Source of the DNA: a virus
Strand: one strand, 5' to 3'
Virus record (IMG/VR): IMGVR_UViG_3300035180_001353
Span: 1 to 32,833 of that record
DNA length: 32,833 nucleotides
Part shown: piece by piece, positions 19,116 through 25,260 of the stretch
How positions within the stretch are numbered: the first letter of the stretch is position 1
Layout of the letters: each line of letters opens with the position of its first letter
The notes under the pieces: model-generated
What the model was told of the DNA's origin: nothing
What the model saw: only the letters and a program-made list of their open reading frames with translations
Database searches by the model: none
Made by a program: the position numbers and the translations under genes

Positions 19116-20252
19116 TTAATAACTTTTCTTAAAATAACCAACTATATAATGAAAATCCTTATCTGGTGAAGTAATTTTATAAATATCTTTAAGAGAATGT
19201 AAACTACTTATAGATACATTATTACCACACATCTTTAATATAGAAGTTAAAAATTGACTTTGTATAGTTAATTCAAATTCTTTATCAGAATTTAACTCAC
19301 AATTCACTCTTCTTTTCCTCGATTCATTACCACAACTATATACAATAACTTCTTTATTTTTAGCTTTTATAATTACAGCATTATCCACATCACCAATAGC
19401 TGCATACTCAACAGCTTTAATAAAAGATTCTGTTGAAACTGTTAAAACACAATCAACATCTGATTTTATAAAACCCTGCACTGGTGGAAACTCTTTTGTA
19501 ATACCACATACCATCCGATATGCACCATACTCAAATGAAATATAATCACCATGCACCTTAACAATAACATTCTTATCTCTTTGCTTTTTTAACTTGGTAA
19601 TCCAAGCTATCGCATCCCTTGGCACAATAACACAACCAAAAGGCCATGCAGTCTCCAAAGAAAAATCATAATACATCAATCGCATACTATCAGTGCGCAA
19701 AATCAATAAACAATTTGACTTCAAAGGGTGACTGTTAAAAACTACACTATTAAAATGAGTATCTTTCAAATCCTTTGTTGGCGGAATAAATTTTAATAAA
19801 TCTTGTATATTGTCAATAAATACTGTTGATAAAGAAATACTTTTCTCATCGTAAAACAAATCTAATATCTGAACATAACTATAATCTGGCTCTGATGACC
19901 AATCATTATAAAGTATATCATCCTTACACATAATCTTAAGAGTATCTTTATCGTACTTAAATGTAAGAAAATCAGTCTTATCAAGAGTCTTAAAAGCAGG
20001 CAATAAATCAAAGGCGTGCGGAATACCAAACATACCTTGACCAACACAGTTTTCAACATCCATATAAGCATAATAATCACTATACTTATAATGATTATTA
20101 TTATGAGCTTTCATGTTTACACACAGCTCACAATGGGAGTTTGTAACACGGCAATTCACATCATAATACTGCTTCGATACACATAACTTGACCTTTGCTA
20201 ATGTTTCTAACCTTTCAATCAAATCTTTTACTTGACAAGTAAACTCTATCAT
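19116..20252 (-). CDS. Sliding clamp-like protein, paralogue A (DnaN/PCNA-type fold)
   Basis: 378 residues. The pattern fits a processivity clamp: LRTDSMRLMYYDFSLE followed by CVIVPRDAIAWITKLKKQ matches the conserved region of bacterial beta clamps (TDGHRLA, then iPrk). Near the C-terminus, FELTIQSQFLTSILKMCG and DKDFHYIVGYFKK correspond to the last clamp domain. It would encircle DNA and tether the polymerase. It is clearly paralogous to the upstream gene at 20266-21399: same length, with matching blocks along the whole protein such as GDV(D/N)(N/S)AV and RRVNC. Sequence identity to known clamps is low, so the family call is moderate. AAAGGAG precedes the ATG. Confidence 0.75.
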   Translation of the reverse strand: MIEFTCQVKDLIERLETLAKVKLCVSKQYYDVNCRVTNSHCELCVNMKAHNNNHYKYSDYYAYMDVENCVGQGMFGIPHAFDLLPAFKTLDKTDFLTFKYDKDTLKIMCKDDILYNDWSSEPDYSYVQILDLFYDEKSISLSTVFIDNIQDLLKFIPPTKDLKDTHFNSVVFNSHPLKSNCLLILRTDSMRLMYYDFSLETAWPFGCVIVPRDAIAWITKLKKQRDKNVIVKVHGDYISFEYGAYRMVCGITKEFPPVQGFIKSDVDCVLTVSTESFIKAVEYAAIGDVDNAVIIKAKNKEVIVYSCGNESRKRRVNCELNSDKEFELTIQSQFLTSILKMCGNNVSISSLHSLKDIYKITSPDKDFHYIVGYFKKSY

Positions 20253-20265
20253 ATTAGCTCCTTTC

Positions 20266-21399
20266 TTATTTTCTACAACTTGTAACGATATAATAAAAAT
20301 CCTTATCTGATGAAGTAATTACATACAAATCTTTACTGAAAAGTAATTGATTTACGAATACCTTATCACCACACTTCTGTAAGATAGAGGTTAAAAATTT
20401 ATTTTTTACATTCCATTCAAATTCTTTCTCTAACACACAATTTACTCTTCTTGACCTTGACTCATTATCATTCCAATTAGAGATAACCAAATTTTTATTT
20501 TCAGATTTTATAGTGACAGCACTATTCACATCACCAATCGTTGCATACTCAACAGCCTTAAGAAACGGCTTCGTTGAAACGATGAAAACCAAATCAACAT
20601 CTGATTTTATAAAATCAGCAACAGGCAAAAACTGTTTATCAACTAAACATACAACACGATAATCATCATACTCCAATGATAAAACATGTTCATGAAGCTT
20701 AACCAAAACACTCTTGTTCTTTTTATTTTTTAACTTGGAAAACCAAGTCATGACCTCTTCAGGAATAACAATACAACCAAATGGCCATTCAGTATCCAAA
20801 GAAATAGGATAATACATTAACCTAATACTATCTGTTCGCATCACAACCAAACTATTGGATTGTAAAGGGTTTTTATCAAAAACAATACTATTAAAACGTG
20901 CATCTTTAGAATCCTTTCTTGAGGGAATAACCTTAAGTAAATTAGTTGTATAATCAAGTAATGCTGAAGGTAACTGAATTTCCTTATTAAATTCAAGAGT
21001 GTTTAATAGCTGAATATAACTATCATCTGGAACTTCTGAAGAACCCTTAAGAAGTATATCATCACCATATAAAACAGTTACTTTCTTATCATCAAATCGA
21101 ATTGCTATATAATCATTCTGACCAATAGTTTTAAGTATCTCAAGTAACTCAATGAATGATGGTATTACAAACATACCATTACCTTTGCATGTAACATTAT
21201 TAAGATAAGCATAATAATCAGCGTATGTAGAACGCTGATTATTATTAGAGTTAAATACTAAACATAACTCACATAAATTATTATGCTCGTTTACCCTAAC
21301 TGAAATAGGTGCCGAAGACTTCTTTGAAACTAACTTGACTTTAGATAAGACAGTCAATTTCTCAATCATTTCTTTTACTTGACAAGTAATTTCTATCAT
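20266..21399 (-). CDS. Sliding clamp-like protein, paralogue B
   Basis: 377 residues and collinear with the next gene: MRTDSIRLMYYPISLDTEWP and IVIPEEVMTWFSKLKNKKN mirror the clamp blocks of paralogue A, and both end in a similar DKDF(H/Y)YIV strand. Differences are spread evenly, so both copies appear to be under selection rather than one decaying. The ribosome binding site AGGAGG overlaps the stop of the 33-residue membrane peptide gene. The two paralogues may form a hetero-oligomeric ring, serve different partners or act at different times; the sequence does not say which. Confidence 0.75.
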   Translation of the reverse strand: MIEITCQVKEMIEKLTVLSKVKLVSKKSSAPISVRVNEHNNLCELCLVFNSNNNQRSTYADYYAYLNNVTCKGNGMFVIPSFIELLEILKTIGQNDYIAIRFDDKKVTVLYGDDILLKGSSEVPDDSYIQLLNTLEFNKEIQLPSALLDYTTNLLKVIPSRKDSKDARFNSIVFDKNPLQSNSLVVMRTDSIRLMYYPISLDTEWPFGCIVIPEEVMTWFSKLKNKKNKSVLVKLHEHVLSLEYDDYRVVCLVDKQFLPVADFIKSDVDLVFIVSTKPFLKAVEYATIGDVNSAVTIKSENKNLVISNWNDNESRSRRVNCVLEKEFEWNVKNKFLTSILQKCGDKVFVNQLLFSKDLYVITSSDKDFYYIVTSCRK

Positions 21400-21403
21400 A
21401 ACA

Positions 21404-21505
21404 TTACCTCCTAATAAGTTTAATAACTTTCAGACCAAATTCACAAGCTAAAAATACCACCATAAACCCCAACAAATAAATCCCAAACATAAACATGACT
21501 TCCAT
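21404..21505 (-). CDS. 33-residue membrane peptide
   Basis: A short gene with its own strong ribosome binding site (AAAGGAG, nine bases before the ATG), ending at a TAA that overlaps the AGGAGG of clamp paralogue B. The peptide begins MEVMFMFGIYLLGFMVVF and continues LACEFGLKVIKLIRR: one hydrophobic span of about 20 residues, then a basic tail predicted to be cytoplasmic. The stop/SD overlap suggests translational coupling to the clamp gene. Function unknown; it could anchor replication to the membrane or be a small regulatory or toxic peptide. Confidence 0.6.
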   Translation of the reverse strand: MEVMFMFGIYLLGFMVVFLACEFGLKVIKLIRR

Positions 21506-21577
21506 ACTTGAAGTCTCCTTTCATTGAAGTATTTTATTAAATGTGCTTCATAACTGCCGATGAATATGTTTAATATA

Positions 21578-21663
21578 TTGCCAAGGAAGGGACTCGAACC
21601 CTTATGGCTTTACAGCCAAGAGATTTTAAGTCTCTTGTGTCTACCTATTTCACCACCTTGGCA
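21578..21663 (-). tRNA. tRNA-Leu (anticodon UAA)
   Basis: A complete class II tRNA of 86 bases. The acceptor stem TGCCAAG pairs with CTTGGCA, the anticodon stem AGAGA/TCTCT encloses loop CTTAAAA (anticodon TAA), and there is a long variable arm (GGCTGTAAAGCC) and a T-arm with GGTTCGAGTCC. The discriminator is A and CCA is not encoded. It reads UUA, heavily used in this AT-rich genome, so it probably supplements host tRNA. Its first 19 bases overlap the 3' end of the dCMP deaminase gene. Confidence 0.95.
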
Positions 21664-22094
21664 TCTAACTCTGCTTCATCAAGTAAATCTTGTGTAAGAT
21701 TATCTGAATAACCTTCAGAATAAACTATCCTAATAATACCTGCATTGATAAGCATTTTAGCACAGATTACACAAGGAAACGTTGTGCAATATAACGTCGC
21801 ACCATCAACAGAAAATCCAAACTTGGCCGCCTGTATCAAGGTATTCTGCTCTGCATGTAAACCTCGACACAATTCATGCCTTTCACCCGATGGTATGCCC
21901 TTCTTGTCACGCATACAACCTGTATCTAAACAGTGACGCAGACCAGACGGCGCCCCGTTATAACCAGTCGCTAAAATCCTCTTATCCTTAACCAACACTG
22001 CCCCAACCTGTCTTCTTATGCAGGTTGACCGAGTCGCCACCATACTGGCCAAAGACAAAAAATAATCGTCCCAAGATGGTCTGTTAAAACCCAT
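21645..22094 (-). CDS. dCMP/deoxycytidylate deaminase
   Basis: Converts dCMP to dUMP, the substrate of thymidylate synthase. The zinc site is HAE (80-82) with catalytic Glu82, and PCVIC (107-111) with ligands Cys108 and Cys111. The N-terminal [17 protein letters not shown] and NGAPSGL blocks are typical of phage and bacterial dCMP deaminases. 149 residues is full length. AAAGGAG lies six bases before the ATG. It is the first gene behind a TTGACA/TTTAAT promoter, so it leads the replication operon. Its last codons and TAG stop are embedded in the tRNA-Leu gene. Confidence 0.95.
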   Translation of the reverse strand: MGFNRPSWDDYFLSLASMVATRSTCIRRQVGAVLVKDKRILATGYNGAPSGLRHCLDTGCMRDKKGIPSGERHELCRGLHAEQNTLIQAAKFGFSVDGATLYCTTFPCVICAKMLINAGIIRIVYSEGYSDNLTQDLLDEAELDAKVVK

Positions 22095-22114
22095 AACTGT
22101 CTCCTTTGTTTTTT

Positions 22115-22143
22115 ATTAAACCCTAACATTTAACGATTGTCAA
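22115..22143 (-). promoter_or_regulatory. Sigma70-type promoter for the replication operon
   Basis: On the minus strand, perfect TTGACA (22138-22143), a 17-bp spacer and TTTAAT (22115-22120, five of six consensus bases). Initiation near 22108 would give a very short leader beginning close to the AAAGGAG of the dCMP deaminase gene. It lacks the upstream repeat module seen at the accessory promoters. Confidence 0.75.
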
Positions 22144-22165
22144 GGGATTTTTTTGCAGACTTTTA

Positions 22166-22507
22166 TTACAGTAAATCATGTAAAAATCTGTAATTATTTT
22201 TCACAAAAAAGTTATTATACTCCTCCCTTAAATCAAAAAATAAACTTAAACAAAGTAAAGACTTCAACCTTTGAAACCTGGAATAACTCATACACACCCC
22301 TGTTAATGAATAACCTTTACAATATATTTTATTCACAAGTAAAGTATAAAAATCATACTGAATTTTTCCTTTATTCATGTCAACCAAATCTAAAAATAAC
22401 TTAATTTCAGACTCATCATTAAAAAATTTATAAATGGCTCTCTTGACCTCTTTGCCATGAACACAATTAAAATCCTGTAAATACTGCTCATAATCTATTC
22501 TTTTCAT
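22166..22507 (-). CDS. Unknown protein (113 aa)
   Basis: No family recognised. A helical, Phe/Tyr/Leu-rich protein that begins MKRIDYEQYLQDF and contains SYSRFQRLKSLLCLSLFFDL (about residues 74-93). There are no metal-binding motifs and no convincing membrane span. A strong AAGGAG with seven-base spacing precedes the ATG. It is the last gene before the promoter of the replication operon, and a long inverted repeat lies just upstream (22555-22640). An early accessory role is inferred from location only. Confidence 0.75.
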   Translation of the reverse strand: MKRIDYEQYLQDFNCVHGKEVKRAIYKFFNDESEIKLFLDLVDMNKGKIQYDFYTLLVNKIYCKGYSLTGVCMSYSRFQRLKSLLCLSLFFDLREEYNNFFVKNNYRFLHDLL

Positions 22508-22554
22508 TTTTTATCTCCTTAAGTATGTATTTTTGTAAAATCAATTCTAATGCC

Positions 22555-22640
22555 CTTAAATGCCACCAGGACGAGACCGGCTGAAAAAGAATACTATCCT
22601 ACCAGAATAATGCTCAAGTCTTTTCCTGCTGGCATTTAAG
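22555..22640 (-). repeat. 17-bp inverted repeat, possible structured RNA
   Basis: Arms 22555-22571 and 22624-22640 are complementary at 16 of 17 positions (CTTAAATGCC... with ...GGCATTTAAG), separated by 52 bases. The centre can add a short AGAC/GTCT pairing. A third related copy, TTAAATGGC, follows at about 22646-22654. The 153-base gap between genes (22508-22660) holds no convincing open frame. On the minus transcript it would fold just upstream of the 113-residue gene. It could be an attenuator, a small RNA or a relic of a small mobile repeat; I recognise no known riboswitch. Confidence 0.5.
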
Positions 22641-22660
22641 ACCATTAAATGGCAATCCTG

Positions 22661-22900
22661 CTATTGAACAAGGATAGAATAACAACAGTCGTATTTAATG
22701 ATTCCATCTTTATCCAAATAAGGCCATGATATTTCATGGGCTGTTAACTCATGCTTTGGCAATGCAGTTTTCAAAACCTTTTGCCAAGCATCCAAAAATT
22801 CAGCACCACAAATGATTTGAATGACCGTGTTATGAAACGTTATGTCATAACAGGGTATTTCATAATACATTAAATGTTTTATAATAAAATCTTTTTCCAT
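22661..22900 (-). CDS. Unknown small protein (79 aa)
   Basis: No family recognised. Begins MEKDFIIKHLMYYEIPCYD and contains CGAEFLDAWQKVLKTALPKH. It mixes beta and helical segments and has no membrane span. The ribosome binding site is moderate (TAAGGT, seven bases before ATG). It is co-directional with its neighbours, 25 bases after the 119-residue gene and upstream of the inverted-repeat region. Probably an early accessory protein; no specific function can be argued. Confidence 0.65.
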   Translation of the reverse strand: MEKDFIIKHLMYYEIPCYDITFHNTVIQIICGAEFLDAWQKVLKTALPKHELTAHEISWPYLDKDGIIKYDCCYSILVQ

Positions 22901-22925
22901 TAAATTAACCTTAAAAATCTCAATT

Positions 22926-23285
22926 TTACTCTCCTTTCATAAATCTATACTGCAACAACCCACCAGATAAAGATAAATAAAACGTGTCAATAAACTTTTT
23001 TGTTTCACATTTCCACTCACTCCAGACAGTGGTTGTAGTGTTGACAGGCATTTTTAACATAACCAAACCTTGTCCAAGATAGTTGACCTCGACGTCCTTG
23101 TCAAACGGAGCTAAAAGTTTTTCAAAAGTAAAATAAAAAATGTATTTTTTCTTTCCTGTAATATACAACTGGACATGGCTATTTGGATTATACGATATAA
23201 TCTCATACTTGTCCCCAACAGCCATGCCATATTGCCCTTGTAAAAGCGTTTGATGTGCCTGAATCCAAATAGAACGATTTTTCAT
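22926..23285 (-). CDS. Unknown accessory protein, family A (119 aa)
   Basis: No known function. It is visibly related to the protein at 25677-26006. Both have a G-x-(Y/F) start of the core, then K-(Y/F)-x-x-YFT (KKYIFYFT here), then LK(M/V)P(V/F)N (LKMPVN here), then KFIDTFYLSLSGG matching EFIYRCYLSYHGV, in the same order and spacing. The core is beta-rich and has no cysteine motif. AAGGG about 11 bases before the ATG gives a modest ribosome binding site. The shared pattern defines a small phage paralogue family scattered through the accessory cassettes. Confidence 0.75.
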   Translation of the reverse strand: MKNRSIWIQAHQTLLQGQYGMAVGDKYEIISYNPNSHVQLYITGKKKYIFYFTFEKLLAPFDKDVEVNYLGQGLVMLKMPVNTTTTVWSEWKCETKKFIDTFYLSLSGGLLQYRFMKGE

Positions 23286-23289
23286 TGTC

Positions 23290-23416
23290 TTAAATCCCTT
23301 TCATAATATAAAAATTAACTACATAAAAACCTTTTTCTAATGTCCCATAATTCCAAGCCAAATCAGTTTTGTCAAGTAAACAATCTATCAACAACTCATC
23401 AAATTTCGATTAACAT
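23290..23416 (-). pseudogene. Frame-disrupted small gene (about 42 codons)
   Basis: An excellent ribosome binding site, GGAGG with nine-base spacing, precedes the ATG at 23416, but this frame stops after MLIEI. One frame over, an uninterrupted stretch from about 23409 to the TAA at 23290 reads KFDELLIDCLLDKTDLAWNY and continues GTLEKGFYVVNFYIMKGI, with protein-like composition. A single-base indel near 23405-23416 would join them. It could be a mutation, a sequencing error or a programmed shift. The 25-residue gene upstream overlaps the ribosome binding site. Confidence 0.45.
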
Positions 23417-23420
23417 TATC

Positions 23421-23498
23421 TTAATCCTCCAATTGAGAAGTTAATAAATGCTTCAAATTATCCGTCTCATAACTTTTCCCATCAAAGTTAATTTTCAT
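23421..23498 (-). CDS. 25-residue peptide
   Basis: ATG preceded by AAAGGAG with eight-base spacing, in a leader nearly identical to that of the gene at 24693-24893 (AAGGAGATTAAAAAATGAA). The peptide is MKINFDGKSYETDNLKHLLT plus SQLED. It is the first reading frame downstream of the promoter at 23555-23583 and the leader hairpin at 23527-23540, so it is probably translated. It may act as a leader peptide for the following frames or as a small effector. Function unknown. Confidence 0.5.
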   Translation of the reverse strand: MKINFDGKSYETDNLKHLLTSQLED

Positions 23499-23526
23499 TT
23501 TTTAATCTCCTTTATTTTTTAGATTT

Positions 23527-23540
23527 AAGCCTCTTGGCTT
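23527..23540 (-). promoter_or_regulatory. 5'-leader hairpin, cassette 1
   Basis: On the minus transcript AAGCC-AAGA-GGCTT forms a five-bp stem with a four-base loop, starting about eight bases after the expected transcription start of the 23555-23583 promoter. The same element recurs at 24663-24676 and, altered, at 25261-25275, always at the same distance. Probable mRNA 5'-end protection or regulator binding. Confidence 0.6.
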
Positions 23541-23554
23541 ATTATGTAATTTCA

Positions 23555-23583
23555 ATATTACCATCATAATTTAATCTTGTCAA
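23555..23583 (-). promoter_or_regulatory. Accessory-cassette promoter 1
   Basis: Minus strand TTGACA (23578-23583), 17-bp spacer, TGG extended element and TAATAT (23555-23560). The repeat module R1 lies immediately upstream. Drives the small genes from 23498 downward. Confidence 0.7.
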
Positions 23584-23738
23584 GAGATATTTTTGATTAT
23601 TTCAAATAATAATTCTGAAATAATCGTGTTAAAATTGCCATTTAATCCAAAGAAAATAACAAAAATAGACTGCCCGTTAAATTCAGACAATTGTCCGATA
23701 GAATTAAACAACTGTCCGTTAAAACTAAATAAATTCAT
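23580..23738 (-). repeat. Upstream repeat module R1, with an open 52-codon frame
   Basis: This is one of four related modules directly upstream of accessory promoters (others at about 24718-24850, 25317-25543 and 26086-26160). Shared landmarks, read on the plus strand, include AATAATAATTCT, GTGTTAAAATTG, CAAAGAAAT(G/A)A, and CCGTTAAATTCAGACAA. Here the minus strand is also open for 52 codons (MNLFSFNGQLFNSIGQLSEF then NGQSIFVIFF), with a stop that overlaps TTGACA. There is no ribosome binding site. Module R2 encodes a similar LSEFNGQSVFVI stretch, so coding is possible but unproven. Confidence 0.5.
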
Positions 23739-23776
23739 GCCATAAATTGTAAACCATCAGAAAAATAACTCACAAA

Positions 23777-23834
23777 TTTTTATTTTATATAATTTTATAA
23801 ACAAAAGTATTTATAAAATTATATAAAATAAAAA
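23777..23834. repeat. 25-bp AT-only inverted repeat
   Basis: Arms 23777-23801 and 23810-23834 are perfect 25-base complements made only of A and T, with loop CAAAAGTA. It follows the GC-stem terminator in the direction of minus-strand transcription. It could form a cruciform or reinforce termination. A very similar element is at 25568-25630. Confidence 0.85.
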
Positions 23835-23868
23835 CCCTTGCCATATGGTTTAGGATATGGCAAGGGTT
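23833..23868 (-). terminator. Intrinsic terminator after the 107-aa gene
   Basis: Perfect 14-bp stem AACCCTTGCCATAT (23833-23846) with ATATGGCAAGGGTT (23855-23868), eight-base loop. On the minus strand it is followed directly by TTTTATTTTATA. It lies seven bases beyond the stop codon of the gene at 23876. Confidence 0.9.
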
Positions 23869-23875
23869 GATTAAG

Positions 23876-24199
23876 TTAAAAATTCTGATAAACAATCGTA
23901 TCGTGCTCTGTTACTCCAAGCACGATGGCGTTTTGATTTAAGAACTCAATTACTGTTTGCTTATCAGCCTCTGCATCGAGGCCTTGCGCATTAAGATTAT
24001 TCTCTGAAATAATCTCATTAAATGAGCTTTCAGAAAATCTGCCCCGAAAATCTGCAGGGTCAAATTCGGTTTCATTCATATCATCTTCATCTTCGGTTAA
24101 GTAATCCCATAACAATTCAAGAGCTTCATAAGAAAAAGAGTTATATGGTGCGTCTCTCATCCAATCGATAAATTCATTTTTGTTTAACGTGTATTTCAT
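23876..24199 (-). CDS. Small acidic phage protein (107 aa)
   Basis: Strongly acidic (LWDYLTEDEDDMNETEFD, about residues 29-46) and without Cys. It contains the order FSYEALELLWDYL, acidic stretch, then EFDPADFRGRFSE. This resembles a widely spread uncharacterised phage and mobile-element family that I recognise by pattern but cannot name. Highly acidic small early proteins are sometimes DNA mimics, including anti-restriction proteins; that is a hypothesis only. AAAGGAG nine bases before ATG. It shares promoter 24690-24718 with the upstream gene and ends at the strong terminator 23833-23868. Confidence 0.8.
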   Translation of the reverse strand: MKYTLNKNEFIDWMRDAPYNSFSYEALELLWDYLTEDEDDMNETEFDPADFRGRFSESSFNEIISENNLNAQGLDAEADKQTVIEFLNQNAIVLGVTEHDTIVYQNF

Positions 24200-24226
24200 T
24201 GTCTTATTCTCCTTTATTTTTAGATT

Positions 24227-24634
24227 TTAATTATATTGAAAATCTTTCAACCGGTTAATTAAATCTTCTGACCATGGCACGCCCGAAAGTGTGAGGATTA
24301 TAGGGTCATGCCGGAGCTCCGTTTCTTTCAAAACCCAAATAGTTTTATCTGAATAAAAAACAACAAAATCAAAAAATAAAATTACACAACAAACAGTTGA
24401 ATTTTTTGAATTCTTTGCCACTGTGGCAATACAACCACCATCAATAAAATCAATGTTACCCCAAAAAGAGGTAACCCATTGTGAAGAATTTTTGTCTGAA
24501 ATAAATTCATAAACTTCATAATTTTTTTCAGTTTTAATAAATTTCAAATAACCCTTGGCAGGCAAGCTGTCACCCGCTTGCCCATAAATCACAAAACCCT
24601 TATGCCAGTTCCGATAATCAAGTAAAATTTTCAT
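24227..24634 (-). CDS. Unknown accessory protein, family C (135 aa)
   Basis: Start chosen at the ATG at 24634 (MKILLDYRNWHKGF). The longer frame begins at a TTG that is part of the TTGACA promoter box and would lie upstream of the transcription start. GGGGA lies about 11 bases before this ATG. The N-terminal FVIYGQAGDSLPAKGYLKF aligns with LIIYGISKKDLPIKGDIIEF of the gene at 24990-25235, followed by Tyr/Phe and Trp at matching places. Near the C-terminus, ILTLSGVPW resembles the YLS-x-x-G end of the family A proteins. A hydrophobic beta stretch (VCCVILFFDFVVFY) lies near residue 85. Function unknown. Confidence 0.75.
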   Translation of the reverse strand: MKILLDYRNWHKGFVIYGQAGDSLPAKGYLKFIKTEKNYEVYEFISDKNSSQWVTSFWGNIDFIDGGCIATVAKNSKNSTVCCVILFFDFVVFYSDKTIWVLKETELRHDPIILTLSGVPWSEDLINRLKDFQYN

Positions 24635-24662
24635 TGACTTTATCCCCTTTATTTTTAGATTT

Positions 24663-24676
24663 AAGCCTCTTGGCTT
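24663..24676 (-). promoter_or_regulatory. 5'-leader hairpin, cassette 2
   Basis: AAGCC-AAGA-GGCTT on the minus transcript, identical to the hairpin at 23527-23540. It starts about seven bases after the expected start site of promoter 24690-24718. Confidence 0.6.
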
Positions 24677-24689
24677 TTCTTTAATTTTA

Positions 24690-24718
24690 AGATTACCATA
24701 ACCTTGAAGTCTTGTCAA
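24690..24718 (-). promoter_or_regulatory. Accessory-cassette promoter 2
   Basis: Minus strand TTGACA (24713-24718), 17-bp spacer ending in TATGG, then TAATCT (24690-24695). The -10 hexamer is weak but carries the TG extension. It overlaps the 3' end of the small frame at 24693-24893. Confidence 0.6.
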
Positions 24719-24893
24719 TAGCTTTTTGTGATTTTATCTTGAATAATAATTCTAAAATTAAAAATGCCATTTGAGTCAAAGAAATGACAAAAACAGACTG
24801 CCCGTTAAATTCAGACAAATTTTCCGATAAAATTAAACAACTATCCGATTTTATTTCATTCACAAAATCAAATCTTGATAATGTCATTTTCAT
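24693..24893 (-). CDS. Small protein overlapping repeat module R2 (66 aa)
   Basis: ATG with AAAGGAG at eight-base spacing in a leader almost identical to that of the 25-residue peptide gene, so initiation is likely. The N-terminal MKMTLSRFDFVNEI is unique. The middle LSENLSEFNGQSVFVIS matches the frame in module R1, and the C-terminus runs through the upstream module and promoter 2, stopping at TGG-TAA inside the extended -10. A hydrophobic stretch (TQMAFLILELLF) could span a membrane. It may be a real peptide, or a gene start that now reads into repeat DNA. Confidence 0.45.
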   Translation of the reverse strand: MKMTLSRFDFVNEIKSDSCLILSENLSEFNGQSVFVISLTQMAFLILELLFKIKSQKAIDKTSRLW

Positions 24894-24972
24894 TTTTTAA
24901 TCTCCTTTATTTTTTATTTTTAGCCTATCGAATTTTTGTTGAAACCTGACAACACACGCCTTTATACTCAAA

Positions 24973-24991
24973 AATGCCTTTATCCGGCATT
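24973..24991 (-). terminator. Weak terminator hairpin at the end of the 81-aa gene
   Basis: AATGCC (24973-24978) pairs with GGCATT (24986-24991), seven-base loop, followed on the minus strand by TTT. It overlaps the stop codon of the gene at 24990. Short stem and short U-run, so partial termination at best. Confidence 0.4.
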
Positions 24992-25235
24992 AAAAAATTG
25001 TAACATCTTGAATAGTTTTTTTATAAAAATAGAAAGCATAGGATACAATCGAACCTTGTTCAAGGCCTCGAATTGTAACTATACCTTTTTTAATATATAG
25101 CCAATGACCTTCACTTGACGGATAAAACGCATAAAGTTTTCTCATGCCCTTCTGCCCAAATTCAATAATATCGCCTTTAATAGGCAAGTCTTTTTTACTA
25201 ATGCCATAAATAATTAAATTTTTGTAACGAATCAT
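24990..25235 (-). CDS. Unknown accessory protein, family C, short member (81 aa)
   Basis: Starts MIRYKNLIIYGISKKDLPIK. The block IYG-x5-LP-x-KG, followed by Y-x-F and a Trp about 25 residues later, is shared with the N-terminal half of the 135-residue protein at 24227-24634, so the two are paralogues and this one is shorter. Predicted mostly beta strands. AAAGGAG with eight-base spacing before ATG. It is the first gene after promoter 25289-25317 and the leader hairpin 25261-25275. Function unknown. Confidence 0.75.
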   Translation of the reverse strand: MIRYKNLIIYGISKKDLPIKGDIIEFGQKGMRKLYAFYPSSEGHWLYIKKGIVTIRGLEQGSIVSYAFYFYKKTIQDVTIF

Positions 25236-25260
25236 TTTTTAACTCCTTTATTTTAGATTT

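Noticed and set aside
19088-19141. N-terminal extension of the radical SAM gene to a TTG at 19141
   Set aside because: It would overlap the clamp gene, has no ribosome binding site and adds only a basic, low-complexity leader.
21745-21991. Two plus-strand frames opposite the dCMP deaminase gene
   Set aside because: Antisense shadows of a gene with complete catalytic motifs.
22153-22404. Plus-strand frame of 83 codons
   Set aside because: Antisense to the 113-residue gene, which has a strong ribosome binding site and agrees with all its neighbours in direction; the plus frame has neither.
24635-24718. N-terminal extension of the 135-residue gene to a TTG at 24718
   Set aside because: The TTG is the first half of the TTGACA promoter box, so it would lie upstream of the transcript start.
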